Assembly: GCA_034670405.1 (NCBI GenBank)
Contig: JAXDDX010000005.1
Coordinates: forward strand, 3,851,001-3,915,000
Source: Hoplostethus atlanticus
Lineage: Eukaryota; Chordata; Actinopteri; Trachichthyiformes; Trachichthyidae
DNA length: 64,000 nt
Direction of reading: 5' to 3'
Shown in pieces: positions 13,360 to 25,240 of the stretch (its first letter is position 1; every line of letters starts with the position of its first letter). Position numbers and translations under genes: made by a program. The notes beneath the pieces are model-generated. The model ran no database searches and had not been told where the DNA came from. It was given only the letters and a program-made list of their open reading frames with translations.

Positions 13360-14871
13360 TGATTTTTATTTTGCTGTTAACCTTTTGAAAACATAAGTAA
13401 GCCGCCCAGTGCACTTATGCATTGGCAGGCCTGCTGCAGGAGGCCGACTACATACCGATAGGGAGACGAGGGGGGAAAAAAAACGTGTATAAAATCCTAA
13501 CATATCGGGTTAGGAATGGATATGAGTGTGATAGGTTCAATTTTCCATCAAGCACCTACATGAAAAATGAATATATGACCACAAATGTATGACTGTTAAC
13601 AACTGCTTTGGGGTTTATTTTACAATTGAGAAAGAAATGAAATGAAACAAACTAATTGGTGCTAAAAAGTTTTTTTTTTACAATATTGTCGATAAAACAT
13701 TGAAATGTATAGTCATTGTGCATCGCTTATTTATTTTCACACCATATCATGCATCAAATTGGATGCAAGTATAATTAAAATCATTTCTGTAAACCAAGCC
13801 AAAGAAGCTAAATTTGTATTTTCTTTAAAAAAGGACATTTTGTAGCTCTACAGCATATATCTATTTACACCATCTGTTTTTCTTTTTTATTATTTTTGTA
13901 TATAAAATGACAATATAAAAGTTAGAGAATGCACACACCTTAAGATACAAAGAATGTTGAGCTGAAGATATGTCTTATGGAGTACTGACATTTCACTGGT
14001 AATCATTTACATGTAACGGACTGTTCTCTTTACAGTTGAATAAAGCGACACGATTTAGAAAGAGAAAGTTGTAACAAACCATACAACTGGAAAATTGCTA
14101 TAAGGTGATACTTCACATCAAGAAAAAGTTTTTTTGAGCAAACTTGCATACTGACGGCCATTCATTTTCACTGATTGACTTGTAACCAGAAGCAGCATTT
14201 CAATTTTTCCAAATGTTCACATGATCTGTTTCTTTTTCTAATACACTGACAGATTTCTGAGCAGGCCATTCATCATCAAAAACATTGTAGTGAAAATAAC
14301 TCAAAAAAGGAGGGGGAAATGATAATCCTTGATTTTTAAATCAATCTGATTTTTGACAAATGCAGGATATTTCAAAACATATTTTCTTTACAAATTCAAA
14401 ATTCAACTAAGGTGCTACTTCAGTCTTTCAGGGTATTCTTCCATTCTTTTGGAGTATACATTTAATTTTCACCTTCTTCATATCAAGTATTATACAGTTT
14501 TCTTTTCCCCAATTCATTTTTCACTCACCACTTTAGTTACCATTGAAGCAGTAGTTAGTATTTTTTGCCATGAAAAGATTAAAATCTTGTGTTTAACCTT
14601 GATTCACTAAAATACATGCACAGATCAGACAAATAGCATATAAATATATTACAAAATAAGTGTTAAAAAAGCTTGGCAAAACAAAAACAAATTAACATGA
14701 AAAGACATGGTCCAGTCAGGCAGTTATCACAACAAAAAATAATAAGACTGATATTTTTTCTGGCGGCTCAGTTCGGCCCAGTGCAGTAACTGTGAACAAT
14801 GTCATTTTAGTGCAATGAAATTCTGGTCAGTTCTACAGCTGTCAGTCTCTACCCTAAGCTCGAGACCCCGT
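13360..14871 (-). other. tshz1: Probable tshz1 3' UTR
   Basis: Downstream of the tshz1 stop lies about 1.5 kb of unique AT-rich sequence free of the microsatellites seen elsewhere, as expected for a long 3' UTR. Candidate AATAAA signals (TTTATT on the plus strand) lie at 13,886-13,891, 13,730-13,735, 13,614-13,619 and 13,365-13,370. Which one is used cannot be decided from sequence. The composition becomes more GC-rich below about 13,480, so the end is probably between 13,360 and 13,900. Confidence 0.5.
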
Positions 14872-17800
14872 TTAAACTTTCTCCAACTTGTCTAGCTTCT
14901 CCAGTTTCTCCAAAGCGGTGACAAACACCAGGTGGTCCTCTGGAGACTTTCCGTGGGTCTTGCTGAGGTGCAGTTTGACCGCGTGTTTGCTGACGAATGT
15001 CCGATTGCAAAGTCTGCACTGGTACACAGAGCCTGTGTCGTCCTCTGGCGTGGTCAAGGCCAACAGTGGGCTGCCGAATGTCATTTTGTCTGTGATCACC
15101 TTTGAGACAGCCTGCTGCTCCCGTAGGTGCTCAGCTGACAGTTTGGACAGGTCCTTCAAGCTGAAGCCCAGGTGAAACTCCAGGTGGCTGATGTAGGAGG
15201 AGGGAGTCCTGAACTGGGAGGCACAGTCGCCACAGAGGAACACAGGCTGGCACGAGTCCATGTTCTTCAGGAACTTGGTGCCTCCAGTCCGTCTCAGCTG
15301 GTACTTGACGTTAGCCAGCCAGTGGGATATGGTGGTCATGGAGAGGCCTGTGAACTTACAGATGTGGACCCTCTCCTGGGGGCCCAGGTCGGTCATGGCG
15401 TAGCGGCCCTCGGGGGTCTCCCTCAGGCTGGAGACAAACTGCGCCTGGAGGATGAGGAGGTGCTGGGGGTTCCAGTTGGACTGCCTCCCTTTCCTCTTCT
15501 GCATTGGGGAGAGGTCCTCCAGGGCGTCCTCAAACGCACTGCCGTCTGCATCCGACTTCTCTGAGATGGAGGAAGGGGTGGAAGATTTGGGTGTCAGCCT
15601 TCCAGTGAGGTTCTTCACCATGTCGGAGATGTCCATTAGAGCATTCTCTCTCAGAGGAGAGGAGACTGAGTCAGAGAGAGAAATGAGGGGTTTGTTACCA
15701 TTGATACTACTGCTGTTCAGCAACGTACTGCTGCTGCTGTTATTGTTGTTGTTGTTGTTGCTGTTAGTGGTGGACTTAGTTTTACTCAAGTCTATGGGCT
15801 GGTCATTGTTCTCATAGAACTGGTAGTGGTTGACGGGCTCGGCTGGCTTGGCCTGAGGGGTCTGGTTGAAAGCTGGCTTATCCATCATGCTGTTGCTGAT
15901 CTTGTAAAGCATGGACAGTGGGTCTGCAGCTGGGCTTACTGGTTTGGAGGCCTTACCCAGGTGTGTGTTCATGATTGACTGGAGTGCGCTGAGAGGATTG
16001 ATGAAAGGCCTCTCCGGTGAGTGATCGGTGATGATACCCAGACTGTTCCCATTGGTTACTGGAGACTGACGGGCCTCTGAGCCATTCTTTGAGTGGCTGT
16101 TATGGCCATCTAACAGGCTCTCTTTGGGCTCCTTCTTGCAGACGAGCTCCGACTCCACACCCCCTGGGCTGCTGTTCCTCACGATTGCCGGTTTACCTGC
16201 ACAGAGGTCATTTGGAGAACCTAAGTGCTCTCTCTGCTCTCTCAGTGCAGGAGAGGGGGATTTAACCGAGGACGGGGGCCGGCAGCGGTCCAGGCTCACC
16301 ATCTTCTCGTCTTTCTCTTTCTTCACAGTGGCAGCTTTCCCTGTCACTTTCTCCACCAGCTCCTCCATGGCAGTTACATTGCTCCTGAGCGGGGGAGGGG
16401 AGGAAGGGCTCCGGGGGGAGTGGATGACTGAGCTCGGGTCGCTCACAAGGCCCCGAAGCCCGCTATTATACATCGGCTGCATTTGGACGCTCTGAACTGT
16501 TGGGGGCAGAATAGTGGTGGAGCTCTTCATGCCCTGGAGCTGGTAGGCTGCATGAATGCTGGGGTAGCCGCCCCATGTGGGTGTGCCAGTCTGGGCCTTG
16601 CTAATGGCACTGGATACAGTATTCTCAAGGGACTTGAGAATATCTAAACCCCCCTTTGGGCGTCTCCAGGTCTTCTTCTCTAAGATATTTATATGACGTG
16701 CCATCTGCCTCAGATCTTTCACCTGGGTCCTCTTTCTCCTCCTTTATTTTTTTCTCCCCTAGCTCACTACCTTCTATTTTTTCATCCTCACACCCTTCCC
16801 TCTTTTCCTCGGAGCCAGAGGAGAGAGCTGGGGACACTGGCTGAGACTTAATGTTACTGGGGACAGGGAGCCTGGTGGTGGTCGGCGGCAGTGGGATGGA
16901 TTGGATCTTCTCTTCCACCACAGGATCGAACACCAGCTGTTTGCCCTTCTTGGAAGCTGAGGTTGTGACCTTCAGAAAGTGACCCGTGACCATCATGTGG
17001 GCAGTCAGCTGCTGCAGTGTATCATGGGAGCTCCCACACTCCATGCATTTGAGGATCTGGGCTTTACGGGCTTCAAACTGCCACGTGTAGCTGGCACCGT
17101 TCTGGTAGCCATAACGGTTATTAGGTGTAACATAGGGGTTAGCTGTGGCTTTTGGATCTTTGCCAGGATCCCCATGGGACAAATTACCACTACCAGCATG
17201 GACAGAGTCTGGGGAGCATGGGGAGACTATGGCATCCTGGAGAGCTCGTTTTTTGGCCGAAGAGGACAGCAGTTTAGTGGCCAAGGCTGGCACTGGTTCT
17301 TTGAGAGGCACTTTCTGGTAATGCTTGGTCTTGATCATATGGACGCTGAGATCCTGCAGGGACTCGAATGAGTGGCCACAGTACATGCACTTCAGCACTT
17401 TCTGGGCATCCTCTTTCCCCTCCATCTCCATGAGGGAGCGCTTGCGGGGTTTGGACCAGCGCTTACCCCGGTCCTCCTCCTTGTCCTTGTTGTCATCTCG
17501 GTAGTGGCCTGTCTCATTCATGTGGACCGTCAATCCCACCAGCGTGTCGTAGGCAGCGCTGCAGTCTTTGCAGCGAAACTTGCTAGCCCCGGTGAAGACG
17601 GAGCCGTAGAGCTTGTTGTTCTGCCGGTAGAGCTGCACCGTGCTGAAGAGGCTAGGCTCTGGTAGCAGGTGGTAGGGATTGTGCTGAAAAGTCTTGGCAA
17701 GGGCTGCCTGGTGCCAGTCATATGCCACACCACTACCATTACTAGCCCCCCCACTGCTGACCCCACTGCTGCTGGTTCCACTGTGGCTGCTAACAGAGCT

Positions 17801-18402
17801 AGCTGCCGTGCCATTAGTATTGCCACTTCCACTGCCTGTATGGTTGACAGTGGTGCTGGAGCTCCTTCCATTGTGGTGGCTGCTAGCCGTGCTGACCCCA
17901 CTGCTCTTGTTTATGGTAGTAGTTGTGGAGACAGAGGCAGTAGAGGTGGGTGCTGCTGTGGCGAGGGCACTGTTGATACTGCCAGCTGCAGCAGGCTTGG
18001 AATTCATGATGTCCATCGCGATGCTGGACCAAGAGGCATCTGAGATGAGGTTTGCATAGACGGCTTTCATCTGTGCCAGGCTATCCTGGAGGGTGAGGCC
18101 ATTGTTGGGGCGGAAGGGAAAAGCAGCGCCCTCCCTCTCTTGACCGTCTCTGGAAGAGGTGCTCTTGAAGTCGGTGAGCCGGTCGCTGGCATCGCTGAGC
18201 GGAGAGCCGTAGCCGGCATCAGGGTTGGTGCCATTACTGAGTGGAGAGTCTCTGTAGCTAGGCGGCTGGCCTCCGTCTATGTCTTCCTCTTCCTCATTGC
18301 ACAGGAACTCAGTGTCCTGGCCGTCCAATGAGAGGCCATCGTCCTGCAGGTGCTCTTCCTCATCGTGAGCGGCTGCCTTAACCTCATCCTCGGGCACGTA
18401 CG
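14872..18402 (-). CDS. tshz1: Teashirt zinc finger homeobox 1, large coding exon (frame interrupted once)
   Basis: This exon encodes nearly all of a Teashirt-family nuclear transcriptional regulator (a repressor in established work on the family), active in craniofacial, olfactory and hindbrain development. Seen in the sequence, numbered on the full protein of about 1,189 residues with the frame repaired: an acidic N-terminus; a Ser/Thr-rich stretch (about 150-235); three widely spaced C-x2-C-x12-H-x5-H fingers at 291-313, 352-374 and 466-488; PIDLS at 882-886, a CtBP-binding type motif; an Asn run at 895-901; the atypical homeodomain at about 982-1053; and two C-terminal fingers at 1070-1090 and 1142-1163. 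The exon opens after a pyrimidine-rich tract and CAG at 18,403-18,405; residues read upstream of that are intronic. The stop is at 14,874-14,872. The block VVEEKIQSIPLPPTT and the ptgr3 neighbour favour tshz1 over tshz3. Family length is about 1,080 residues in mammals; the excess is mainly low-complexity insertions. The reading frame shifts at 16,649-16,654 (separate entry). Confidence 0.96.
16649..16654 (-). other. tshz1: Frameshift site in tshz1 (G6 homopolymer)
   Basis: On the minus strand the sequence reads AAA followed by six G and TTT. The upstream frame runs through REEDLETPKGG and then falls into non-homologous residues and a stop at about 16,625. The downstream frame picks up at PKGGLDILKSLENTV, the conserved continuation in all vertebrate TSHZ proteins. 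Removing one G from the run restores a single open frame of about 1,189 residues. Homology is intact on both sides with no other lesion, so a homopolymer sequencing or assembly error is the most likely cause. A real loss-of-function allele is possible but less likely. Confidence 0.9.
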
Positions 18403-20925
18403 CTGGAGCACAGAGAGAGAGGAAAGAAGACAAAGAAGGGGAGATAAGAGGAGATGATAAAGAGGTCAGCTCAGTGAAATGAAATATTTACAGCACACTA
18501 ACAGGACCACTGTCAAAATAACATGGAATGAATACTCAATGATGGGAAATGTAGGCTTTTATTCACATCCAGTGTGAGTGTGTGTGCATGCATGCGTGAG
18601 TTTGTGTGTATTTTACACACATCTCTGAAAGCCAGTGGTGAAAAAAGCCTCCAAGGGAAAAATAAATCACTAAGCATCTGACAGTTGTCCTTTCCCTTCC
18701 CAACTCCCTATTCCTCCACAGATGCCTCATGTTCCTGGGAAATCACTGGCTGCTTGGCCTTGTTAGCCAGCTGCAAGCTTGCATGCTCAACTCTTTCTTT
18801 CTCTTTCTTTCTCCCTTTCTTCCCCATGCTTTAGCACCTCTCACTCATCCACACTGAAGCTCCTCACATGTTAAGGTTATGCAACTCAGCAGGAGGGAGA
18901 GAAACAAAACACTCACTTTGAGATATTGCAGCATTTGCTAACGCTCCCTTTGAGTCACCGCCTTTGAGTTAATAAGCACCAGAATTGGAAAAACAATGGA
19001 ATTTGGTTTGAGGCTGCCTCAGTCATTGATAAAGAGGGGGAGCCTGGGGCAGACAGAATTCATGCCTTCGTGAAATCGACTACTGTTACGTGATGCAAAA
19101 CGGCGCGGACAACACATGACAAGACGATAGATTAAAGGAGGAAAGCGAACCCGCGATCAAAAGATCAAGGCGTGGAGAAAGGGAACTAAACAGAGCCGAG
19201 ATGTAACAGGTTCGCCGGTGTAAAGGCAAATGAGATGGAGGGCTAGACCGTGTGTGTGTGTGTGTGTGTGTGTGCATGGGTGTTAGGGAAGATACAGCAA
19301 GCATCAGTAAGCAGGAGAGACAGGAGGTGGTGGGGGGAGAGCGAGTGAATGAGACGGAGAGATGTGGTGGGTGGGGGGGGTGTAGAAAGAGAAAGTAAGC
19401 AGGAGGTGGGGAGGGGTGCAGGAGAAAGAGGAGGGAGAGGAGACGAGAGAAAGGGCGAGGGAGGGAGGGAGGGAGGGAGACAGGAAAGACGGCCCCCTAG
19501 CTTCTTCCTTTATCTCCTTCCTGCATGGTGAGATGTGTGTCCTAGATGCCAGTATCAGTCTCTCCTGATGAAACAGATGTGCTGTCAGCTTCAAACGGCA
19601 CGCTAACCTGTCATATCATAATCTAAGTGGACATAATACCTGATATATATACACTGGCACCATTTACTGCTGCCTGAGAGGAGATGGGCGGAGGGTGGAG
19701 GAGGAGGAGGAGGGGGTGGGGGAGGGTGGTGGGGGAGGTGAGCAGCTGCACCACTCGCTGTGACTGCGTGTGTGCACGTGTGCGATGATGTGCATATGTG
19801 TTCGCCTGCACGATTTTTCCCATGCTCATACGTGTACCGCACACACACACACACACACACACACACCGGGTCGCTCATACATGTTTGCTCCAACAGTGCA
19901 AACTTAAAAACCCCACCGACCACAATATTGCCTCTAAGTCTTGAGTTCACTGTGTGCTACTGATACACCCTTCTCCAAATGAGCAACATACTCCCCTAAC
20001 GCCTGACAGGATTTCAGTGAAATGAGAGCACTACAGGAGAACCTGGCTGCGCTTCAATCCCACTGACAGACTGAGACCGAGACAGTTTCTAAAACTCCTG
20101 AAAATCCCTAACACAGCAGATTAGCATTATGTGCTGTACTCTCTACAACACATCTGCAGAGTGTCTTCTGTTACTGTGCCTCCCCCCATCCCCCCCACCC
20201 CCTCGGTAACCCGCTTCCAGAAACAGGAGGCTATCAACACATATCAGCCATTTAATATACAAGGCATCCTGCAGAATGGCCATCCGTTCCTCTCGAGCCT
20301 ACGCAAAGAGCGAAAACATACAGTAGGAATTACCTATGTGAGTCACTCATGTCCGCTGCAGCCAAGAAAATAGATAAACCCTGATCGTTGGCAGTGCTTA
20401 ACACACACACTCTCTCTCTCACACACATACACACACACAAACACAGACAGAAGGAATGAGAGGCAGCACATCAGAAATATCCCTGGGTGAGTGACAAAAC
20501 ACAGGCTGCAGCAGGGAGGGGCTTCGAACACTGAACAGGACGCCAGGGAACCCTTTGACGATCCCTGTCAATCAATGCCTGTCCTGCCACGTTGTCATGG
20601 AAACAACAAAGAGGGAGATATCAAAAGCGCGCAGACAAAAGACTGGCAAGAGACAGACATCTGTAAGAATCACAACCAGCAAGTGGACGGTTTCACAAAG
20701 CATGAATGTACCATCTAGGTGATGAAACGTGGCTAACGCTAGCCCGATGAACACAGTCTCTGCATTTGTTTTGATAGCTTGCATCTATTCTGACAGGACG
20801 CTCAAATCTGAAGCATGTGATTGAAAAAAAATACTAAGGACTGCATATCAGCTGTATCTGCTCAATCACTGTTGACAACAAATGCAACACGACGACTGTG
20901 TGAATCTGACTGGTGACCAGATTAG

Positions 20926-20967
20926 GCCTCCTCCTCCTCCTCCTCCTCCTCTCCTCCTCCTCCTCTC
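20926..20967. repeat. (CCT)n trinucleotide repeat
   Basis: About thirteen CCT/CTC triplets with one interruption. Confidence 0.95.
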
Positions 20968-21304
20968 CGTGTCCTGGACGCATATATGCGGAGCGACACC
21001 AGCACCGAGGGGCGGGCTCGGGAAGGAGGTTGGGCTGGCGTGCCGTCCCAGGCGGTTTGGTTTGCCGAGCGGGTGATGGCTGTGAGCAGGGCCATCTGCA
21101 CGGGCGCCAAAGCGCCTGTCACTTTTGCTCGGGGACGTGCCGCCGTCAAGGAGACAGGCGGCGGCGTGGCCGGGATAGCACCGCAGACTCACTGTCACAA
21201 ACGGCAGTGATCAAACCTCCCACCAGCCACGCCAGATCACCGACAACACACACTAACAGACCAAACATCAGCATCCGAGTGCATCAAAACCCGTGCAGGG
21301 CTGC

Positions 21305-21790
21305 TACACTCGGAACAAAAAGGGTTCAATATGTACAGGACAAAATGGTTCTTTAGGTTTGCACAATAGCAGAACCCTTTTTGGTACAGAATCCTTTTAG
21401 AGATGTTCTTCCTAGCACCATGCTCATGCTGGTTCTACATAGACGCTCTATTGTGCAGTAAATTCTCATGTCAACCCCTGAAATACACACCCCCATTCTC
21501 TAACTGGGATCATTTCTAGCACATTTTATTCTAGTGAAATCAAACTATTTCTCATTTTGTTGGGGACTTTGAGAACCAGCGCTGTAAAGACCCCTTTTAG
21601 AAAGGTTCTCAAATAGTTCTATAAAGGACTTTTATGGTGAAAGAACCACTTCAGAAATCATGAAATATTCCAATTAAGCATGTAAGAGCTTTTAAAAACC
21701 AAACTGGGTCTTTTATTCTGATATGCCTTTTTTTATTCATTTTTTTTATTCAACATATCTCTCGTTATGGTTCTATATATCAAACCGCTA
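21305..21790. mobile_element. Family B GGTTCT/AGAACC repeat, copy 2
   Basis: It has the same iterated motif set as at 10.3-10.7 kb (AAAAAGGGTTC, AAATGGTTCTTTAGG, AGAACCCTTTTTGG, TGGTTCTACATAGACG, GAAAGAACCACTTC, TATGGTTCTATATATC). At 21,573-21,590 the sequence ACTTTGAGAACCAGCGCTG also resembles an inverted hAT terminal repeat, so a hAT end may be nested here. Confidence 0.55.
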
Positions 21791-22556
21791 CCTAAAACCA
21801 GACAATGCCGGAGTAGCCCACCTCCTTTCTCGGTTTCTCAGAGACCAGACCAGGGCCGAACGTTTGCAGTCCTGTTGCAGAAGAACGCAACAGACAGCTC
21901 GATGCGATGTTAGGAGTTTTTTTCATGATGGGAAAGAGTAGTGCGGTGAACGCCCCCGTGTCCTCAGCAACGGGACGGCGTTGCTTGACTTTGTGTACGA
22001 TTGGATTTTTGTAAATGATAGCAAAATGAAACACAAGCCGCGGACACATCAGCATTTTGGCAAGGGAGTGGAGGCAAGAAACATATCATTCTTTTTCAAA
22101 ACTCTGGTATCTTTGTCCGCCCTTCCCATTTTTTTTCTCTCTCTTTTTTTTTTTTTCGCCTTCTCCCTTTTCTTTGCTGAGAGTCTGCTGGTTGTTAAAT
22201 CAATAAAACTCTCTGTCAGGCTCGCGGAGCTTCACCATTTGGCCGCTGTCAAAGCCAAACAAACCAGATAAGAAAGGCAGAAAGGCGATGAAACGAGAGA
22301 GAGAGACGGAGTGTGGGGTGGGAGGAAGAGATGGGGATGAAACCAGTCATCCCCCCCCCCCCCTCACCCACCACCGCCGCCACCACCAGCTCCATCTCTC
22401 TAACACCCCTCCTTCTATTTATTTACACACATTTCTTTATTTATTTGATGCGAGTTTGGGAAGAGGGGGCAATCACGGCAGTCATTTGCGGCACTAATGT
22501 CCAATCGCGGGCCCCTTCACTCATGTGATTTAGGCGGTGCAGGAGTGGGTTCGCAG

Positions 22557-22613
22557 CATGGAATGAGGGGGGGGGGGGGGGGGGGTGGTTGGTGAAGCGG
22601 GGGGGGGGGGGGG
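22557..22613. repeat. Poly(G) block
   Basis: Two G runs of about 18 and 14 bases are separated by TGGTTGGTGAAGC. Such runs are prone to sequencing error and to G-quadruplex formation. Confidence 0.9.
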
Positions 22614-23112
22614 TGCATGGGCCGTTTAGGCCGGCCTCTAATAGGAAACTGGCAGTCTTATTCCTTCCCCAGATTCTGTTTGTCACCCCGCTCTCCATTA
22701 CGTGCCTCTCAGCCCTGATGGCTTTGGACAGGAGCTGATCAAAAAGCCATCGCTTGACCTACACGCCGTGGCAGAACGAGACTCGCGCCCTGCACAGACA
22801 GAGAGAGAGAGAGATGAGATAGAGGAGGAGGAGGAGGGGGGGTATGTAAGTGTATGTGAGGAGAAGAGAAAGAGGGAGGGATGGAGGAGGGATGAGGAGG
22901 AGGAAGGGGGGGAGGGGGGTGATAGCTCTCGGACCGGGACAAGAGGGCTGTAAATAAAATGACATTATTATTTCCTCTGTCCCGTCATGTAGAAAAGCCA
23001 ATTATGGTAATGCTGCTGCCGGCGTGTCAGAGGGAATGCTGGGATGTGTTTCCCGTGGAGCGGCTAACATGAGAGCAATGCCCTGATCAGAAACACAGGC
23101 CTCAGCCTGACG

Positions 23113-23140
23113 AGAGCGAGAGAGAGAGATAGATAGAGAA

Positions 23141-23179
<39 letters not shown>
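23113..23179. repeat. (GA)n microsatellite
   Basis: About 66 bp of GA repeats with a few GATA interruptions. Confidence 0.95.
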
Positions 23180-23181
<2 letters not shown>

Positions 23182-23269
23182 CAACGGCAGCAACAGCAGG
23201 CCTATATCTGGGCTTTCCTGTTTCCTCATAATGAACAGATATCCAGTTACCTATAGTACAGAGCATAAA

Positions 23270-23385
23270 GAGTGGCTTAAGAGAGTGGGGTATGGGGGGG
23301 ACCACCCAAGGGCCCTCGAAAAGTTTGATTTCACGGTAATTGACTAGAAATAATCCCAATTAGAGAATGTATAAAAATGGCTATT
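23270..23385. mobile_element. hAT-like fragment related to 3.72 kb
   Basis: It is a diverged partner of the 3,720-3,870 element, sharing GAGTGGGG..., ACTAGAAATAATCCCAATTAG and the GTATAAAAATGG tail. Its 5' end has lost the recognisable terminal repeat. Within tshz1 intron 1. Confidence 0.4.
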
Positions 23386-24049
23386 CCAATCGGAGGTTTC
23401 ACTCCCTCCACTATTATCTCTCCCACATACAGTGTAGAAAGGTGGCCAATTCGATGCTATTGGGTCAAATTCAATTGCGGGAAGCACTTACATCACAAAA
23501 AAATCAATAAGCAACAACCAAACTCTGCCCGTATGTTGAGGGGGGAGGTTGGTCGGTGCAACAAAAGCTTATCAAGCTGCATGAAAATTGCCTAAGAACA
23601 CCCTGACCTAGGAGGAAGCGTCACCCTGAGAAGTTCAGGAGTTCCATGAATTATAATCTGTCGTGCCGTTTGACGAGATGAATTATGCAACGGCGGCGGC
23701 GAAAGAGCCGGATATTGAGGGTGAAGGCGATCATTTACTTCCAAAGCTAATTCTTTCTCGTCCCCGTCGCTTCTCCACCGGTGTGCCGTTCTTAAAAATT
23801 CCTCCCGCGCTTGATAGGGAGGGCTCTCCTTAAAATAATTCCCCTCTCATTTCCCTCCAACACCCCCTCCTTTTTGGTCTCTCTCGCTCTCTCTCTCTCT
23901 CTCGCGCTCTCCCACCCTCCACTCTCCAGCCTTGCATGCACGCCCACATGGGCCCCTCCCAAGCGGAATAATGGGAGCATATGGCCAAGGCACCTACAGG
24001 GCCTTAAATAACTGCTGCAGCATTCCAGCTCGCTGTACCAATTTATCTA

Positions 24050-24058
24050 CCCCCCCCC

Positions 24059-24097
<39 letters not shown>

Positions 24098-24113
24098 ACA
24101 GACACACACACAC
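24050..24113. repeat. (C)n(CA)n microsatellite
   Basis: A C run followed by about 45 bp of CA and a second short CA block. Confidence 0.95.
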
Positions 24114-24349
24114 CCCATTTCAAAACACTTCTAGCCTGAGTTGAGCTTGGCAGACAGCGGTGGACAGGACATGCTGTTCTTCACACACACACACACACAC
24201 ACACAGCTACATAATGGACTGACGTAGAAATTAGCAACTGGGGTTACTGTTGAAATTCAGTATTATTGGCGTGTATTCGGTATTATTGCATCGCTGATAA
24301 AAGAGTCAGTCAAGTGAGTCAACCCGCCAACCAAAATACCACTGTGCTC

Positions 24350-25240
24350 ACTGTACAGTCCAGCTAGCGCTTTACAGGAATACATCACGTTTGTTGGAAG
24401 CTTGTCAAATTTCAATTTCTACCCGTTAAGTGAGGAGAACATAAACCAAAGCCGTCCATGTGTCGCTGGTAGATCACTGGCTTCGATGCTCCATGCTAAC
24501 ACTTTAGCATACACTATATCGAGTGATTGTAGGCTCCGTGCTAACACTTTAGCATACACTATGTTGAGTGATAGTAGGCTCCATGCTAACACTTTAGCAT
24601 ACACTATATTGAATGATAGTAAGCTCCATGCTAACACTTTAGCATACACTATGTTGAGTGATAGTAGGCTCCATGCTAACACTTTAGCATACACTATGTT
24701 GAGTGATAGTAGGCTCCATGCTAACACTTTAGCATACACTATGTTGAGTGATAGTAGGCTCCATGCTAACACTTTAGCATACACTATATTGAATGATAGT
24801 AAGCTCCATGCTAACACTTTAGCATACACTATGTTGAGTGATAGTAGGCCACTAGCATTATCCAAAAGTAAGAAGACTGACAAAACACAAAAGGTTTTTT
24901 TTTATTATACGGCCTGTAGATTCCTACATTTAAATTCAGTCATCCAATTAATCCGCTACACAGTGATTTGTAGCTGTACGCAGCCTCACTTCCTATGGAA
25001 ACAGGGAAAGTAGTCCCTGCTAAGTTCTCATTTTCTCATAATGCAAGTCACCTACTATCACTCAACATGGTGTATGCTAGTGTTAGCATGGAGCATTGAA
25101 GCCAATGATCAACTGGGGACACATGGATGATTTTGGTGTCTATGTTCTTATCATTTCACAGGCCAATGACCAACAGGCTAATATACCAAAAACGTCTTGT
25201 ACAGCCATGCTTGAAAGTGTGTGAACCCTACAGAGGGTGG
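24350..25240. mobile_element. Long inverted-repeat element containing an expanded 45-bp array
   Basis: The left flank at about 24,430-24,540 (GTCCATGTGTCGCTGGTAG, GATCACTGGCTTCGATGC, then the first repeat unit) recurs inverted and diverged at about 25,050-25,150 (on the minus strand CATCCATGTGTCCCCAGTTG, GATCATTGGCTTCAATGC, then the unit). The likely structure is a non-autonomous DNA transposon or foldback element with long terminal inverted repeats of roughly 75% identity. One arm has expanded a 45-bp unit to eight copies; the other arm keeps one. No transposase frame is present. The outer ends and any target-site duplication are not resolved. Confidence 0.6.
24489..24848. repeat. Eight-copy 45-bp tandem repeat
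   Basis: Units begin at 24,489, 24,534, 24,579, 24,624, 24,669, 24,714, 24,759 and 24,804, each starting CTCCATGCTAACACTTTAGC (second copy CTCCGTG). Units 3 and 7 share the variants ATATTGAATGATAGTAAG, so the array has a four-unit higher-order period of 180 bp. Because 45 is a multiple of three, both strands stay open across the array (203 and 154 codons). This is a by-product of the repeat, not evidence of a gene. Confidence 0.95.

Noticed and set aside
15172..15564. Plus-strand frames antisense to tshz1 (also at 16,124-16,495, 16,979-17,371 and 17,669-18,059)
   Set aside because: Shadows of the conserved minus-strand coding exon; the residues are reverse-strand products of tshz1 codons.
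18403..18433. Met at 18,433 as the tshz1 start (MSSFLSLC...)
   Set aside because: Those residues lie upstream of a strong splice acceptor and do not match the family; exon 1 at 47,838-47,877 supplies the true N-terminus.
24402..25013. Open frame of 203 codons with a repeated 15-residue unit, and a 154-codon frame on the other strand
   Set aside because: Both frames are open only because the 45-bp repeat is a multiple of three; there is no homology, splice context or codon bias, and the region is an inverted-repeat element.
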